The position numbers were made by a program, and so were the translations under genes. This document shows, one piece after another, positions 15,768-23,693 of a DNA stretch of 24,874 nucleotides. The notes under the pieces were generated by a model, which was not told the origin of the DNA, did no database searches, and worked only from the letters and a program-made list of their open reading frames with translations. The stretch covers positions 1 to 24,874 of the forward strand of contig CAJUFO010000065.1 in assembly GCA_910585615.1 (NCBI GenBank), given 5' to 3'. How positions within the stretch are numbered: the first letter of the stretch is position 1; each line of letters starts with the position of its first letter. Source of the DNA: an uncultured Acetatifactor sp. (GTDB taxonomy: Bacteria > Bacillota > Clostridia > Lachnospirales > Lachnospiraceae).

Positions 15768-16475
15768 ATGAAAGTGACGGTATGGAATGAAAATCTCCAT
15801 GAGAAGATGGAGGCGCGGGTGACAGAGCTGTATCCGGGAGGGCTCCACGAGTACATAGCCGGATTCCTGCGCAATGAGGAGACGCAGGTGCGGACGGCCA
15901 CGCTGGACGATCCGGAGTGCGGGCTGACGGAAGAGGTGCTGGCGGATACGGATGTGCTGGTATGGTGGGGCCATATGGTTCATGACAGGGTGCCTGACGA
16001 GGTGGTAGACCGGGTACAGAGGCATATCCTGTCAGGCATGGGGCTAGTGGTGCTCCACTCAGGCCATCATTCTAAGATTTTCCGCAGGATGCTGGGAACC
16101 ACCTGCAACCTGAAATGGAGGGACGGTGCCAGGGAGCGGATCTGGACTGTGAAGCCCAACCATCCGATTGCGAAAGGGATACCGGAGACCTTCTCGCTGG
16201 AATGCGAAGAAATGTACGGAGAACCGTTCGACATCGCAGACCCCCAGGAGACGGTCTTCATGGGATGGTTCAACGGCGGCGAGGTGTTCCGCAGCGGATG
16301 TACCTGGGTTCGGGGGAACGGGAGAATCTTCTATTTCCAGCCGGGGCATGAGACAAACATGTCCTTCCAGAATGAACATGTGAGGCAGATTATCAGGAAT
16401 GCCGTGCAGTGGGCCTGCCCCATCCGCAGGGTGGAGCTGGACTGCCCTCATTTCGAGGCGCTGGAAAAGGCGTGA
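15768..16475 (+). CDS. ThuA-like domain protein
   Basis: This encodes 235 residues. The sequence follows the ThuA (trehalose utilisation) fold, related to class I glutamine amidotransferase-like domains: MKVTVWNENLHEK at the N-terminus, DTDVLVWWGHMVHD, then GLVVLHSGHHSKIF near the usual nucleophile-elbow region, and NGRIFYFQPGHETNMSF near the C-terminus. ThuA-like proteins occur in many sugar-utilisation loci, but their biochemical role is not settled. The ATG at 15768 has AAGGAGG seven bases upstream; the open frame extends back to 15693 without a ribosome binding site and over the promoter. It sits 131 bp before the sensor/transport locus on the same strand with no terminator hairpin between, and probably belongs to the same carbohydrate system. 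Confidence 0.87.
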   Translation: MKVTVWNENLHEKMEARVTELYPGGLHEYIAGFLRNEETQVRTATLDDPECGLTEEVLADTDVLVWWGHMVHDRVPDEVVDRVQRHILSGMGLVVLHSGHHSKIFRRMLGTTCNLKWRDGARERIWTVKPNHPIAKGIPETFSLECEEMYGEPFDIADPQETVFMGWFNGGEVFRSGCTWVRGNGRIFYFQPGHETNMSFQNEHVRQIIRNAVQWACPIRRVELDCPHFEALEKA

Positions 16476-16477
16476 CG

Positions 16478-16506
16478 CAAAAATTACCCTTTTTCTAGCT
16501 TTTTTC
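16478..16506 (+). promoter_or_regulatory. Shared 29-nt element, copy 1 (response-regulator operon)
   Basis: The element starts CAAAAATTACCCT and ends TTTCTAGCTTTTTTC with one variable base between. It matches 22375-22403 at 28 of 29 positions. It lies 100 bp before the response regulator start. It forms no hairpin, so it is not a terminator. A weak -10-like TAAGGT at 16533 lies 27 bases from the element's last base, exactly as TAAAAT does in the other copy. It is a candidate binding site for the AraC-type regulator encoded next. Confidence 0.7.
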
Positions 16507-16606
16507 TTCTTGTCTTTCGTGCCCTGCGCAGGTAAGGTAGAACAGAAGACTGTTTTCGGGCAAAGCAGGCGCGGGAGCGCCGAAGATTCGGGCAGGGGAG
16601 AAGGGC

Positions 16607-18124
16607 ATGAAGATACTGATAGCGGATGATGAGGATTACACCAGGGAGGGTCTGCTGGAGGAGATCGACTGGGAGGAATTCGGGATAGACGAAATCATGC
16701 AGGCGGTGAACGGAGAGGAAGCGCTGAAGATCGTGAAGTGGTTCCGGCCCCATATCGTGATTTCGGATATCCGCATGCCGAAAATGGACGGGATCGCTTT
16801 CGCCGAGGAGCTGCTGGGCCTGGCGCCGGAGAGCAAGATCATCTTCATCAGCGGCTACATGGAAACGGAATATCTCAAAAGCGCCATCAGGCTGTCCGTC
16901 ATCGACTTTATCGAAAAGCCCATCGATGTGGACCAGGTCAGGAAAGCCCTGGGGCGGGCCGTGGAGGAAGTCCTCCGGGAGAGGCGCACCAGGGAGGCGG
17001 ACGAGAGCAACCGGGAATTCCGCCAGCAGAAGCTCTTCGAGCTGCTGACCCGCAGGGACAGCGACTGGAGGACGGCGGAGCGGCTGGCCCGGGAGGTGGA
17101 TTTCCCGCTGAACGGAAGATATGTGTGCCTGGGGGTGCAGTTCCCCAGAGCCGGACAGACCGCCGGGGAGGAGCTGGAGCAGCTCCTGGACATGGTGCTC
17201 CAGGCGGAGGGGAGGGCCATAGGTATATGGCAGGAGCCGTCCGCCTTTGAGGCCGTCATCGCGTGTCAGGACAGGAACCGCTACCGCCTGGGCCCCTTCT
17301 ACCAGAGGGTGCTGGACAGATGGCCGGACTGTAAGGTGGCAGTGGGCATGGAGGTGGAAGACTACAAGAACATCTTCAATAGCTGCAAGACGGCCCGGGC
17401 CGCCATGAACTGCGCGTTCTACCAGCCGGACAGGAGGCTGTTCGAGATAGACGAGACCATCCTGCAGAAGCGGTTCATGGAGCCGGGCATCTACGGGGCC
17501 TTTCTGCGGGTCCTGCCCGAGGGCTCCAGGAAGCTATCGGAGTGGTTCCGCAGCCTCTTCGGAGATTTGTTCGCCAGAAAATATTATCAGAAGGAGCAGG
17601 TGTATACCCTGATGGTCTCCCTGCTGACGGCGGTGTTCCGCCAATATCCCTCCAGCTACGACTGCGTGCCCTGGGTAGGCGGGGAGGAGCAGCTGCAGGC
17701 CGCGGTGCTTAATATGGACAGCCTGAAGGAAATCCAGGATTTCACGGACACCGTGCTGGGGTGCGTGCAGGACAGGGAGGAGGAGCTGTCCGGGTTCGGC
17801 AGGGTGATCCGGGGCGTGCTGGACTATATCGCTGCCCATTACGGGGAGGAGGATTTGAGCACCGCCCGGATCGCGGAGGCCTTCCATTTCTCCCCGGCCT
17901 ATCTGAACGTGCTGTTCAAGCAGGAGATGAAGGTGACCCTGAAGCAGTACCTGAGCGGCTACCGGCTGGAGAAGGCCAAAAAGCTGCTGGAGCAGGATTA
18001 TATGAAGATAACGGAGATTGCCGAGAAGTGCGGCTATGCCAATGCCAACTATTTTTCCAAGGTGTTCCGGGAGGGCACGGGTATGACGCCGCTGGAGTAC
18101 CGGAGCGCACGCAGTGAAGAGTAG
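16607..18124 (+). CDS. YesN-type response regulator with AraC DNA-binding domain
   Basis: This encodes 505 residues. The N-terminal receiver domain (1-120) has all key residues: acidic D7 and D8, phospho-acceptor D54 in SDIRMPKMDG, S82 in ISGY, and K104 in EKP. A long middle region (about 130-390) has no clear catalytic motif, as is usual for YesN proteins. The C-terminal AraC-type double helix-turn-helix (about 400-505) includes LSTARIAEAFHFSPAYLNVL and ITEIAEKCGYANANYFSKVF. The ATG follows GGGGAGAAGGG. The kinase gene starts three bases after its stop, so the two are cotranscribed and probably coupled. It is expected to activate the permease operon and its own operon through the 29-nt element; this is inference from the shared site. 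Confidence 0.95.
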   Translation: MKILIADDEDYTREGLLEEIDWEEFGIDEIMQAVNGEEALKIVKWFRPHIVISDIRMPKMDGIAFAEELLGLAPESKIIFISGYMETEYLKSAIRLSVIDFIEKPIDVDQVRKALGRAVEEVLRERRTREADESNREFRQQKLFELLTRRDSDWRTAERLAREVDFPLNGRYVCLGVQFPRAGQTAGEELEQLLDMVLQAEGRAIGIWQEPSAFEAVIACQDRNRYRLGPFYQRVLDRWPDCKVAVGMEVEDYKNIFNSCKTARAAMNCAFYQPDRRLFEIDETILQKRFMEPGIYGAFLRVLPEGSRKLSEWFRSLFGDLFARKYYQKEQVYTLMVSLLTAVFRQYPSSYDCVPWVGGEEQLQAAVLNMDSLKEIQDFTDTVLGCVQDREEELSGFGRVIRGVLDYIAAHYGEEDLSTARIAEAFHFSPAYLNVLFKQEMKVTLKQYLSGYRLEKAKKLLEQDYMKITEIAEKCGYANANYFSKVFREGTGMTPLEYRSARSEE

Positions 18125-18127
18125 AGG

Positions 18128-19906
18128 ATGTCTGGGGTGATGGATATGGGAAAAGTCAGGGAGTGGTTCCGGAACGCGTCCCTGCGGGGGAAGATTCTCC
18201 TGCTGATCGTGCTGGGGGGCATCCTGCCGGTGGGCATCGTGATGGCGGTGTCCTTCGCCACGGTGAGGATCCAGACAGAGGAGCGGCTGATCTACGCGCT
18301 GAACCAGGGCTACAGCCAGGTGTACCAGACGGTGGGGGACAAGCTGTCCAGGCTCCACAACATCTCCACCCTGTTCGCGGTGAACGACATGGCCAGCCCG
18401 GTGCTTCGGTTCGACGACAAGGAGATGGACGTGGCGGAGCAGCTGATGCTGTTCGAGAACATCAATTCCTATGCCTACGGCCTGGAGATGACCATGGATT
18501 CCAGCAACATCGTCTTCTACATCGAAGACAGCTACCTGGTGGTCAATGCCCAGAGCAGCCGGTACCGCCCTATTACGGATGCCTACGGCTCCCAGTGGTA
18601 CCAGAGCCTGCGGGAGAACAACGGGCGTCCCGTCTGGGTGCTCTTGGACGAAAGCGAAAAGGGCGGCTCCTACGCGGCCATCGCCAGGGAGCTGTGGAAC
18701 CCGGATGACTACAGCCAGACCGTGGGAATCCTGGCCATCCTGATGGAGCGGAAGAATCTGGAAAACATGCTGCAGAACGCCTACGAGGAGCAGGAGCTGT
18801 ACCTGGAGACGGCGGACGGCACCCTCCTGGCCTCCAACCTGCCGGAGGAGGCTCTGCACAGGCTGTCGGTGTCCCAGCGGAACGTGGACGACAGGGAATT
18901 CGGCAGCATCACGCTTGGAGGGGAGCCCTGCTATGCCAGGAGCTGCCGCATCGACGGCTCCAATGTGTACCTGGTGTCCGTCATCCCCAGGCGGGCCGTG
19001 CAGGAGGGCACGAATGTACTGAACGGCGGCATGGGCATCGTGTTCCTGGGGGTGAGCCTGCTGGTGGTGATGGTGATGGCCACCATGGCAAAGTCCATCA
19101 CCGGCCGCCTGAAGCTCCTGAAGGAGCAGATGCTGCGGATCCAGGAGGGGAACATCTGCAAGATGGAAGAGGGCCCCTCCCGGGACGAAATCGGCCAGCT
19201 CATCGGCAATTACAATGTGATGGTGGACCAGGTGGAGGCGCTTCTGCGGGAGCAGTACACCCTGGGCCAGGAGAAGGTGGAGGCGGAGCTGAAGGCCCTC
19301 CAGTCCCAGATTAATCCCCACTTCCTCTACAATACCCTGGACATGATTAACTGGATGTCCCAGAAGAAAGAGTCCGAGAACATCCGCAGCGTGGTCCAGG
19401 CCATGTCCCGGTTCTACCGGCTCACCCTGAGCAAGGGCAGGGACATCGTGTCCATCCGGGACGAGGTGGAGATGTGCGAGGCCTACATGGAAATCCAGAA
19501 GCGCCGGTACAGGGGGCGCATCTGTTACGAGGTGGAGGTGGACGGGGATATCCTGGACAGCCTGATTCCGAAAATCACCCTGCAGCCCTTCCTGGAGAAT
19601 GCCATCATCCACGGCATCAATGAAAAGGCGGACGGCCGGGGGATGGTGATCCTGAACGGGTGGATGGAGGACGGCCGGATTACCTTGAGCGTCACTGACG
19701 ACGGGGAGGGGATGACCCAGGAGGACAAGAAGAAGTCCCACCAGGGCAGCCATTACGGCCTGTCCAACATCGAGCACAGGCTGGAGCTGTTCTTCGGGGA
19801 GAGCATCCCGGTGCAGGTGGAGAGCTCGCCGGGAATCGGCACCTGCGTGATTATCAACATCCCCATCAGGACAGAGGCGGAAGAGGCGGTGGAGCATGAG
19901 AAGTGA
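18128..19906 (+). CDS. YesM-type sensor histidine kinase
   Basis: This encodes 592 residues. Membrane helix 1 is at about 22-46, an extracellular sensor region follows (about 47-300, dCACHE-like in size), helix 2 is at about 302-322, then a HAMP linker to about 375. The His_kinase (PF06580) block follows, with QINPHFLYNT carrying phospho-acceptor H398, then LQPFLENAIIHG with N491 and the ATP-binding DDGEGM at 524-529 near the C-terminus. It should autophosphorylate on an external signal and pass phosphate to D54 of the preceding regulator. The ATG is three bases after the regulator's stop. Later in-frame ATG codons at 18140 and 18146 are possible alternative starts. Its 3' end meets the solute-binding protein gene. 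Confidence 0.95.
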   Translation: MSGVMDMGKVREWFRNASLRGKILLLIVLGGILPVGIVMAVSFATVRIQTEERLIYALNQGYSQVYQTVGDKLSRLHNISTLFAVNDMASPVLRFDDKEMDVAEQLMLFENINSYAYGLEMTMDSSNIVFYIEDSYLVVNAQSSRYRPITDAYGSQWYQSLRENNGRPVWVLLDESEKGGSYAAIARELWNPDDYSQTVGILAILMERKNLENMLQNAYEEQELYLETADGTLLASNLPEEALHRLSVSQRNVDDREFGSITLGGEPCYARSCRIDGSNVYLVSVIPRRAVQEGTNVLNGGMGIVFLGVSLLVVMVMATMAKSITGRLKLLKEQMLRIQEGNICKMEEGPSRDEIGQLIGNYNVMVDQVEALLREQYTLGQEKVEAELKALQSQINPHFLYNTLDMINWMSQKKESENIRSVVQAMSRFYRLTLSKGRDIVSIRDEVEMCEAYMEIQKRRYRGRICYEVEVDGDILDSLIPKITLQPFLENAIIHGINEKADGRGMVILNGWMEDGRITLSVTDDGEGMTQEDKKKSHQGSHYGLSNIEHRLELFFGESIPVQVESSPGIGTCVIINIPIRTEAEEAVEHEK

Positions 19907-19955
19907 CAGGAAGAGACAAAGGTGCGCAAAGAGGGGGTTCGCGGAGGAGTGTCTT

Positions 19956-21599
19956 TTGGCCGGGAACAGCGCCGGGGAGGGCGCATTCGGACGGCGGCGT
20001 GCCGACAGAGGCTGCGGAAAGCGGAAGGCGGTTGCTCTGCTGTGCGGGATTTCCCTGCTTTTGGGCGGCTGTGGCAGGGGGACGGAAGAAGGGGAGAGCG
20101 GGGAGGCTGTCCAGCCCATCGTCAATTTCCGCGCCATCACCCTGGGCAACATGCCGGAGGAGGGGATGGACGAGATCTACAGGCAGCTGGACGCCCTGAC
20201 CATCCCGGAGCTGAACTGCACCCTGCGTTTCGAATTCATTCCCTGGGGAAACGAAAGGCGGCAGTTGAACATCGTGACCGCCTCCGGGGAGTATGACTTC
20301 ATTCCCGGGGGCGTATTCTCCGACTACAGGACGCTAGTCTATAAGAACGCATTCCTGGATATGAACGACTACCTGGACGCGGTTCCGGCCCTGAAGGAGC
20401 ACTACGCCTTTTACGATGCCAATGCCCTGAAAAAATGTGAGATTAACGGAGGGCTTTATGGACTTCCCCAATTCGGACAGGGCGGAATCGTCAGCGCAGG
20501 GGAGGGGTTTTTCTACAGAGAGGATCTGCGCAGGGAATGGGGCCTGGAGGAGGTTTGCGACCTGGAAACCATGGAGGCCTATCTCTACCAGGCAAAGCAG
20601 GACGAGCGGTATCGGGATGCACCTTTGGTCACGGATAACCGGGTGTGGAGCAGTCTGTGGCTCTTGCTCACAAAGGGGAAATATTTGGAGCTGAACAGCA
20701 GCCTGGAGACGCCCCTGGTGGTGGTGGAGGCAGCAAATCCCTATAAGGCGCTGAACCGTACGGAGACGCCGGAATTCAAGGAGGTACTGGCCTATATCTG
20801 GAAATGGAAGCGGGACGGAATCCTGGACTCCGATATGCTGTCAAGATCCGACAATGAGGGTGAGCTGGGTAAAACGTTGATTCTGGAGGATAAGAAACCC
20901 TGTGAGACCAACAATCCCATCTGGTCCCTGAACAACCATTGGATTCCGGCTTTGTATGAGAAGAATCCCGAATGGGAATTCAACTTTTTTCCTTATCTGA
21001 ATCAGTTCGATACCTACCATGTAGGCTCCCTTGCAGGTGCTTCTGTGATTTCCATCTCAGCGAAGACAACGGAGCCGGAACTGGCCATGGAGCTGTTGGA
21101 AAAAATCCATACGGATGCGCGATACTATTCTCTGGTGGCATACGGAGCAGAGGGTGAAAATTATAACCTTGTGGACGGAAAAATCGGTTTTGATGGAATC
21201 AGCTCCCAGAACCGCTTTGGCTGGACAGCCGTTACGGACGACACAATGGGCTATGAAGGGATTCCCGTGAACAAGAAGTGGGATGAAGAAGTATATCATG
21301 CGCTTCCTGACTGGAGCAAGGAGACAGGGAAGACGGTGGAGGACGATCCACTGGACGGATTTTCGTTTGTGCTGTCTGGAAAGGAACAGGCTGCGGTAGA
21401 GCGGGTATGGCTCCAATATTTCCAGCCGCTGGTGTGCGGATACGGGGAGGACTACCTGGAGGCTCTTGAGGAAGCCAACCAGCGCTTGTACGGGGCAGGT
21501 TTTGAACAATATCTGGAGGCGATTCAGGAACAGCTGACGGACTATGCGGCACAGCTTCCTGGCGCTGGAGACGTTGCGCCTGTGGCGCTGACGGACTGA
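19956..21599 (+). CDS. Lipoprotein solute-binding protein of a sugar ABC transporter
   Basis: This encodes about 547 residues from a TTG start. A hydrophobic signal helix (KAVALLCGISLLLGGC) ends in lipobox LGGC; the lipidated cysteine is about residue 39. The mature part fits family 1 extracellular solute-binding proteins of the LplA/YtcQ type, with blocks such as NIVTASGEYDFIPGGVFSDY, NGGLYGLPQFGQGG and GLEEVCDLETMEAYLYQAK. I prefer the TTG at 19956 because GGAGGAG (19943-19949) lies six bases before it. An in-frame ATG at 19896 overlaps the kinase gene by 11 bp and would give 567 residues with a 58-residue basic leader before the lipobox cysteine, which is too long for a normal signal peptide. 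The ligand is unknown; the neighbours point to a sugar or oligosaccharide. Confidence 0.9.
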   Translation: MAGNSAGEGAFGRRRADRGCGKRKAVALLCGISLLLGGCGRGTEEGESGEAVQPIVNFRAITLGNMPEEGMDEIYRQLDALTIPELNCTLRFEFIPWGNERRQLNIVTASGEYDFIPGGVFSDYRTLVYKNAFLDMNDYLDAVPALKEHYAFYDANALKKCEINGGLYGLPQFGQGGIVSAGEGFFYREDLRREWGLEEVCDLETMEAYLYQAKQDERYRDAPLVTDNRVWSSLWLLLTKGKYLELNSSLETPLVVVEAANPYKALNRTETPEFKEVLAYIWKWKRDGILDSDMLSRSDNEGELGKTLILEDKKPCETNNPIWSLNNHWIPALYEKNPEWEFNFFPYLNQFDTYHVGSLAGASVISISAKTTEPELAMELLEKIHTDARYYSLVAYGAEGENYNLVDGKIGFDGISSQNRFGWTAVTDDTMGYEGIPVNKKWDEEVYHALPDWSKETGKTVEDDPLDGFSFVLSGKEQAAVERVWLQYFQPLVCGYGEDYLEALEEANQRLYGAGFEQYLEAIQEQLTDYAAQLPGAGDVAPVALTD

Positions 21600-21610
21600 G
21601 GAGTGAGGAC

Positions 21611-22291
21611 ATGAACTTATTTAGCTTGAATTCTCCCTTTGCGCGGGGGATAAATAAACTGGTGATGATGCTGTATGTGGGGATATTGTGGTTCCTGTGC
21701 AGCCTTCCCATCCTCACCATGGGGGCCGCCACGGCCGCCCTTTACGAGGTGCTGTTTCAGGCGGTGAAGGATCAGGAGGGCTACATCGCCCGCCGTTTCT
21801 TCCAGGCGTTCCGCGGGAACCTGAAGCAGGGGCTGCAGCTGGGGATTCCCCTGGTGCTGGCGCAGGTCGTATTCGCGTTCGACTTTTTCTATTACAGCCT
21901 GTTCTGGGGGGAGGGGTACCAGGTGCAGACCATCGTGTTCGCGGTATTGTCCCTCCTGGTGCTGACAGTGTTCCCCTTTGTGTTCGCGGCCATGGCGAAG
22001 TTCGGGAATACGGCCTCCGGGCATTTCCGGATGGCCGTGACGATTATGCTCCGCTGCCCGGGCTGGACGGCGGCGGTTCTGGCCATACAGGCGCTGACGG
22101 TGTTCCTGATTTGGTTCTTCGTCTATTTCCCGGCCCTGTTCATCATGGGAATCTCCGGGTATCTGGAGGCCGTCATATTTGACCATGTCTTCCAGGGGCT
22201 GATCGACAGGGGGATCATTGGCGTGGCGGAGGGAGCGGTACTCAACTCTTTGGGAGTCAATCTGACGGATATTGATGAGCTGAAAGAATAA
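21611..22291 (+). CDS. DUF624 (YesL-like) membrane protein
   Basis: This encodes 226 residues with about five membrane helices. The N-terminal signature of the family is clear: NSPFARGINKLVMMLYVGIL followed by WFLCSLPILTMGAATAALYE. YesL-like proteins are regularly found beside YesMN regulators and LplB-type permeases in Firmicutes; their function is not known. It starts 11 bases after the solute-binding protein stop, with GAGGAGTGAGGAC in front, so it is in the same operon. A strong terminator follows at 22304-22350. Confidence 0.92.
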   Translation: MNLFSLNSPFARGINKLVMMLYVGILWFLCSLPILTMGAATAALYEVLFQAVKDQEGYIARRFFQAFRGNLKQGLQLGIPLVLAQVVFAFDFFYYSLFWGEGYQVQTIVFAVLSLLVLTVFPFVFAAMAKFGNTASGHFRMAVTIMLRCPGWTAAVLAIQALTVFLIWFFVYFPALFIMGISGYLEAVIFDHVFQGLIDRGIIGVAEGAVLNSLGVNLTDIDELKE

Positions 22292-22303
22292 AAAATGTAA
22301 TCG

Positions 22304-22350
22304 GGCCATGGGGCCGGAAGCAGGAATGCATCCGGCCCCATGGCCTTTTT
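22304..22350 (+). terminator. Strong terminator after the DUF624 gene
   Basis: A perfect 15-bp stem (GGCCATGGGGCCGGA at 22304-22318 with 22331-22345) encloses a 12-nt loop and is followed by a five-T run. It separates the regulator/binding-protein operon from the permease operon. Confidence 0.95.
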
Positions 22351-22374
22351 CTGTGGTCATTACGGGCACATCTT

Positions 22375-22403
22375 CAAAAATTACCCTGTTTCTAGCTTTT
22401 TTC
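22375..22403 (+). promoter_or_regulatory. Shared 29-nt element, copy 2 (permease operon)
   Basis: This differs from 16478-16506 at one position only. It lies directly after the terminator and 85 bp before the permease start. TAAAAT at 22430-22435 is a plausible -10 box, starting 27 bases from the element's last base. The hexamer 17 bp upstream of that (TATGTT) is a poor -35, which suits an activator-dependent promoter. Confidence 0.7.
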
Positions 22404-22487
22404 CTATATGTTTTCGGATTTCCGCATCTTAAAATAGACTTAACAAACCAAAACAGTCTCAGAACTAAAATTCAAGGAGGGGACACA

Positions 22488-23450
22488 GTGAAAAAGACGA
22501 AGACACAAGCTGACCGGCCCTACAAAGAGCATCTGGGCTTTGCGGGCGGGCTACAGGAGCTGTGGAAGCACAAGCTGTTGTATCTCATGACGCTTCCCAC
22601 CATTATCTGGGTATTGATCTTCTGCTATTATCCCATGTACGGCGTGCTGATCGCGTTCAAGGACTTCAATTACAAGGACGGCATCTGGGGCAGCCCCTGG
22701 GTGGGACTGAAGAACTTCCAGTTCCTGTTCAACTACAAGGGCGTGGGCAAAATCTTCTTCAACACCATTTTCCTGAACGTGCTGTTCATCGCCACGGGTA
22801 CTGTCATGTCCATCATCCTGGCATTGGTGTTCGTGGAGATTAAGAAGAAGGTCTACAACAAAGTAGTGCAGACCATCGCTATCTTCCCCCACTTCGTCTC
22901 CTGGACGGTGGTGGCCATGTTCATGAGCGGCATCATCGGCGGCAGCGGCATCCTGACCAAATGGATCGTGGACAACGGAGGGACAGACCCGGCGTTCTAC
23001 ACCAATCCGGGCTGGTGGCCGTTGATTCTGGTGCTTTTGAAGCTCTGGCAGGGAGCGGGGTACGGTACCATCGTGTACGTGGCGGCCATCACGGGCTTCG
23101 ACCAGGAGATGTACGAGGCGGCCAGGGTGGACGGCGCCACCAGGTTCCAGCAGATCACCAAAATCACCCTGCCCCTCTTAAAGACCACTGCCATCATGCT
23201 GACCATCATGAGCGTGGGCAAGATCTTCAACGGCGATTTCGGCATGATTTACGCGCTGGTGGGCGACAATGCAGCCCTGTATTCCACCACGGATGTCATC
23301 GACACCTTTGTGTACCGGGCGCTGCGGCAGCTGAACAACCTGGGGATGAGCACGGCCACCAGCTTCTTCCAGTCCATTGTAGGCCTGGTGCTGGTATTCG
23401 CCACCAACTTCATCACCAAAAAAGTAGAGCCGGATGCGGCAATCTTCTAA
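22488..23450 (+). CDS. lplB: ABC sugar transporter permease, LplB type
   Basis: This encodes 320 residues with six predicted membrane helices. The permease EAA loop is clear: EAARVDGATRFQQITKITLP, where the transporter's ATPase would dock. MTLPTIIWVLIFCYYPMYGV near the N-terminus is typical of LplB proteins. The GTG at 22488 is chosen because AAGGAGG (22474-22480) lies seven bases upstream; the frame is open back to 22308, but that stretch contains the terminator arm and the 29-nt element. It pairs with the permease at 23694. No ATPase gene is in the window; systems of this type often share an MsmK-like ATPase encoded elsewhere (established for the family, not seen here). Confidence 0.93.
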   Translation: MKKTKTQADRPYKEHLGFAGGLQELWKHKLLYLMTLPTIIWVLIFCYYPMYGVLIAFKDFNYKDGIWGSPWVGLKNFQFLFNYKGVGKIFFNTIFLNVLFIATGTVMSIILALVFVEIKKKVYNKVVQTIAIFPHFVSWTVVAMFMSGIIGGSGILTKWIVDNGGTDPAFYTNPGWWPLILVLLKLWQGAGYGTIVYVAAITGFDQEMYEAARVDGATRFQQITKITLPLLKTTAIMLTIMSVGKIFNGDFGMIYALVGDNAALYSTTDVIDTFVYRALRQLNNLGMSTATSFFQSIVGLVLVFATNFITKKVEPDAAIF

Positions 23451-23458
23451 GTGTGCAA

Positions 23459-23657
23459 AGATTTTCTAAGGCTGTAAAGTACACAGCCTAAGAAAATCTA
23501 TACTGCAGACCGCCAGGATTTACAGCGGTGTCTCCGGGGAAGTACCTGGCTGGCGGTCTGCAGTCGGGTCGCACTGCAAATTCAACCGGTGTGCAGTATA
23601 AGTTGCACACAGAAGAATCGCAAAGCGAACAGAGTTCACTTTGGGATGCGATTCTTC
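23459..23657 (+). other. Chain of four hairpins between the permease genes
   Basis: Four consecutive inverted repeats fill the 243-bp gap. (1) 23459-23475 with 23483-23499: 17 bp, one mismatch, 7-nt loop. (2) 23503-23516 with 23550-23563: 14 bp perfect, 33-nt loop. (3) 23589-23595 with 23604-23610: 7 bp perfect, 8-nt loop. (4) 23612-23622 with 23647-23657: 11 bp perfect. An alternative pairing joins 23499-23510 to 23589-23600 (11 of 12) and would exclude stems 2 and 3. None has a full terminator T run. This may be an mRNA stabiliser, processing site, attenuator or regulatory RNA. Confidence 0.7.
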
Positions 23658-23693
23658 CGGTTTTGTAATTTATAAGAGAAGGAAGGAAATGAT

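Noticed and set aside
16478..16510. T-rich stretch read as a terminator for the ThuA-like gene
   Set aside because: No hairpin precedes the T runs, and the sequence recurs upstream of the permease operon, which fits a regulatory site better.
17534..20152. Very long minus-strand open frame (872 codons) opposite the regulator, kinase and binding-protein genes
   Set aside because: It is His/Leu/Pro/Gln-rich and domain-free, and it lies opposite genes with clear receiver, kinase and lipobox motifs. It is a shadow of G+C-biased codon use.
23459..23657. CRISPR array or a simple terminator between the permeases
   Set aside because: The repeats are inverted and all different, with no regular spacers, and no stem is followed by a real T run.
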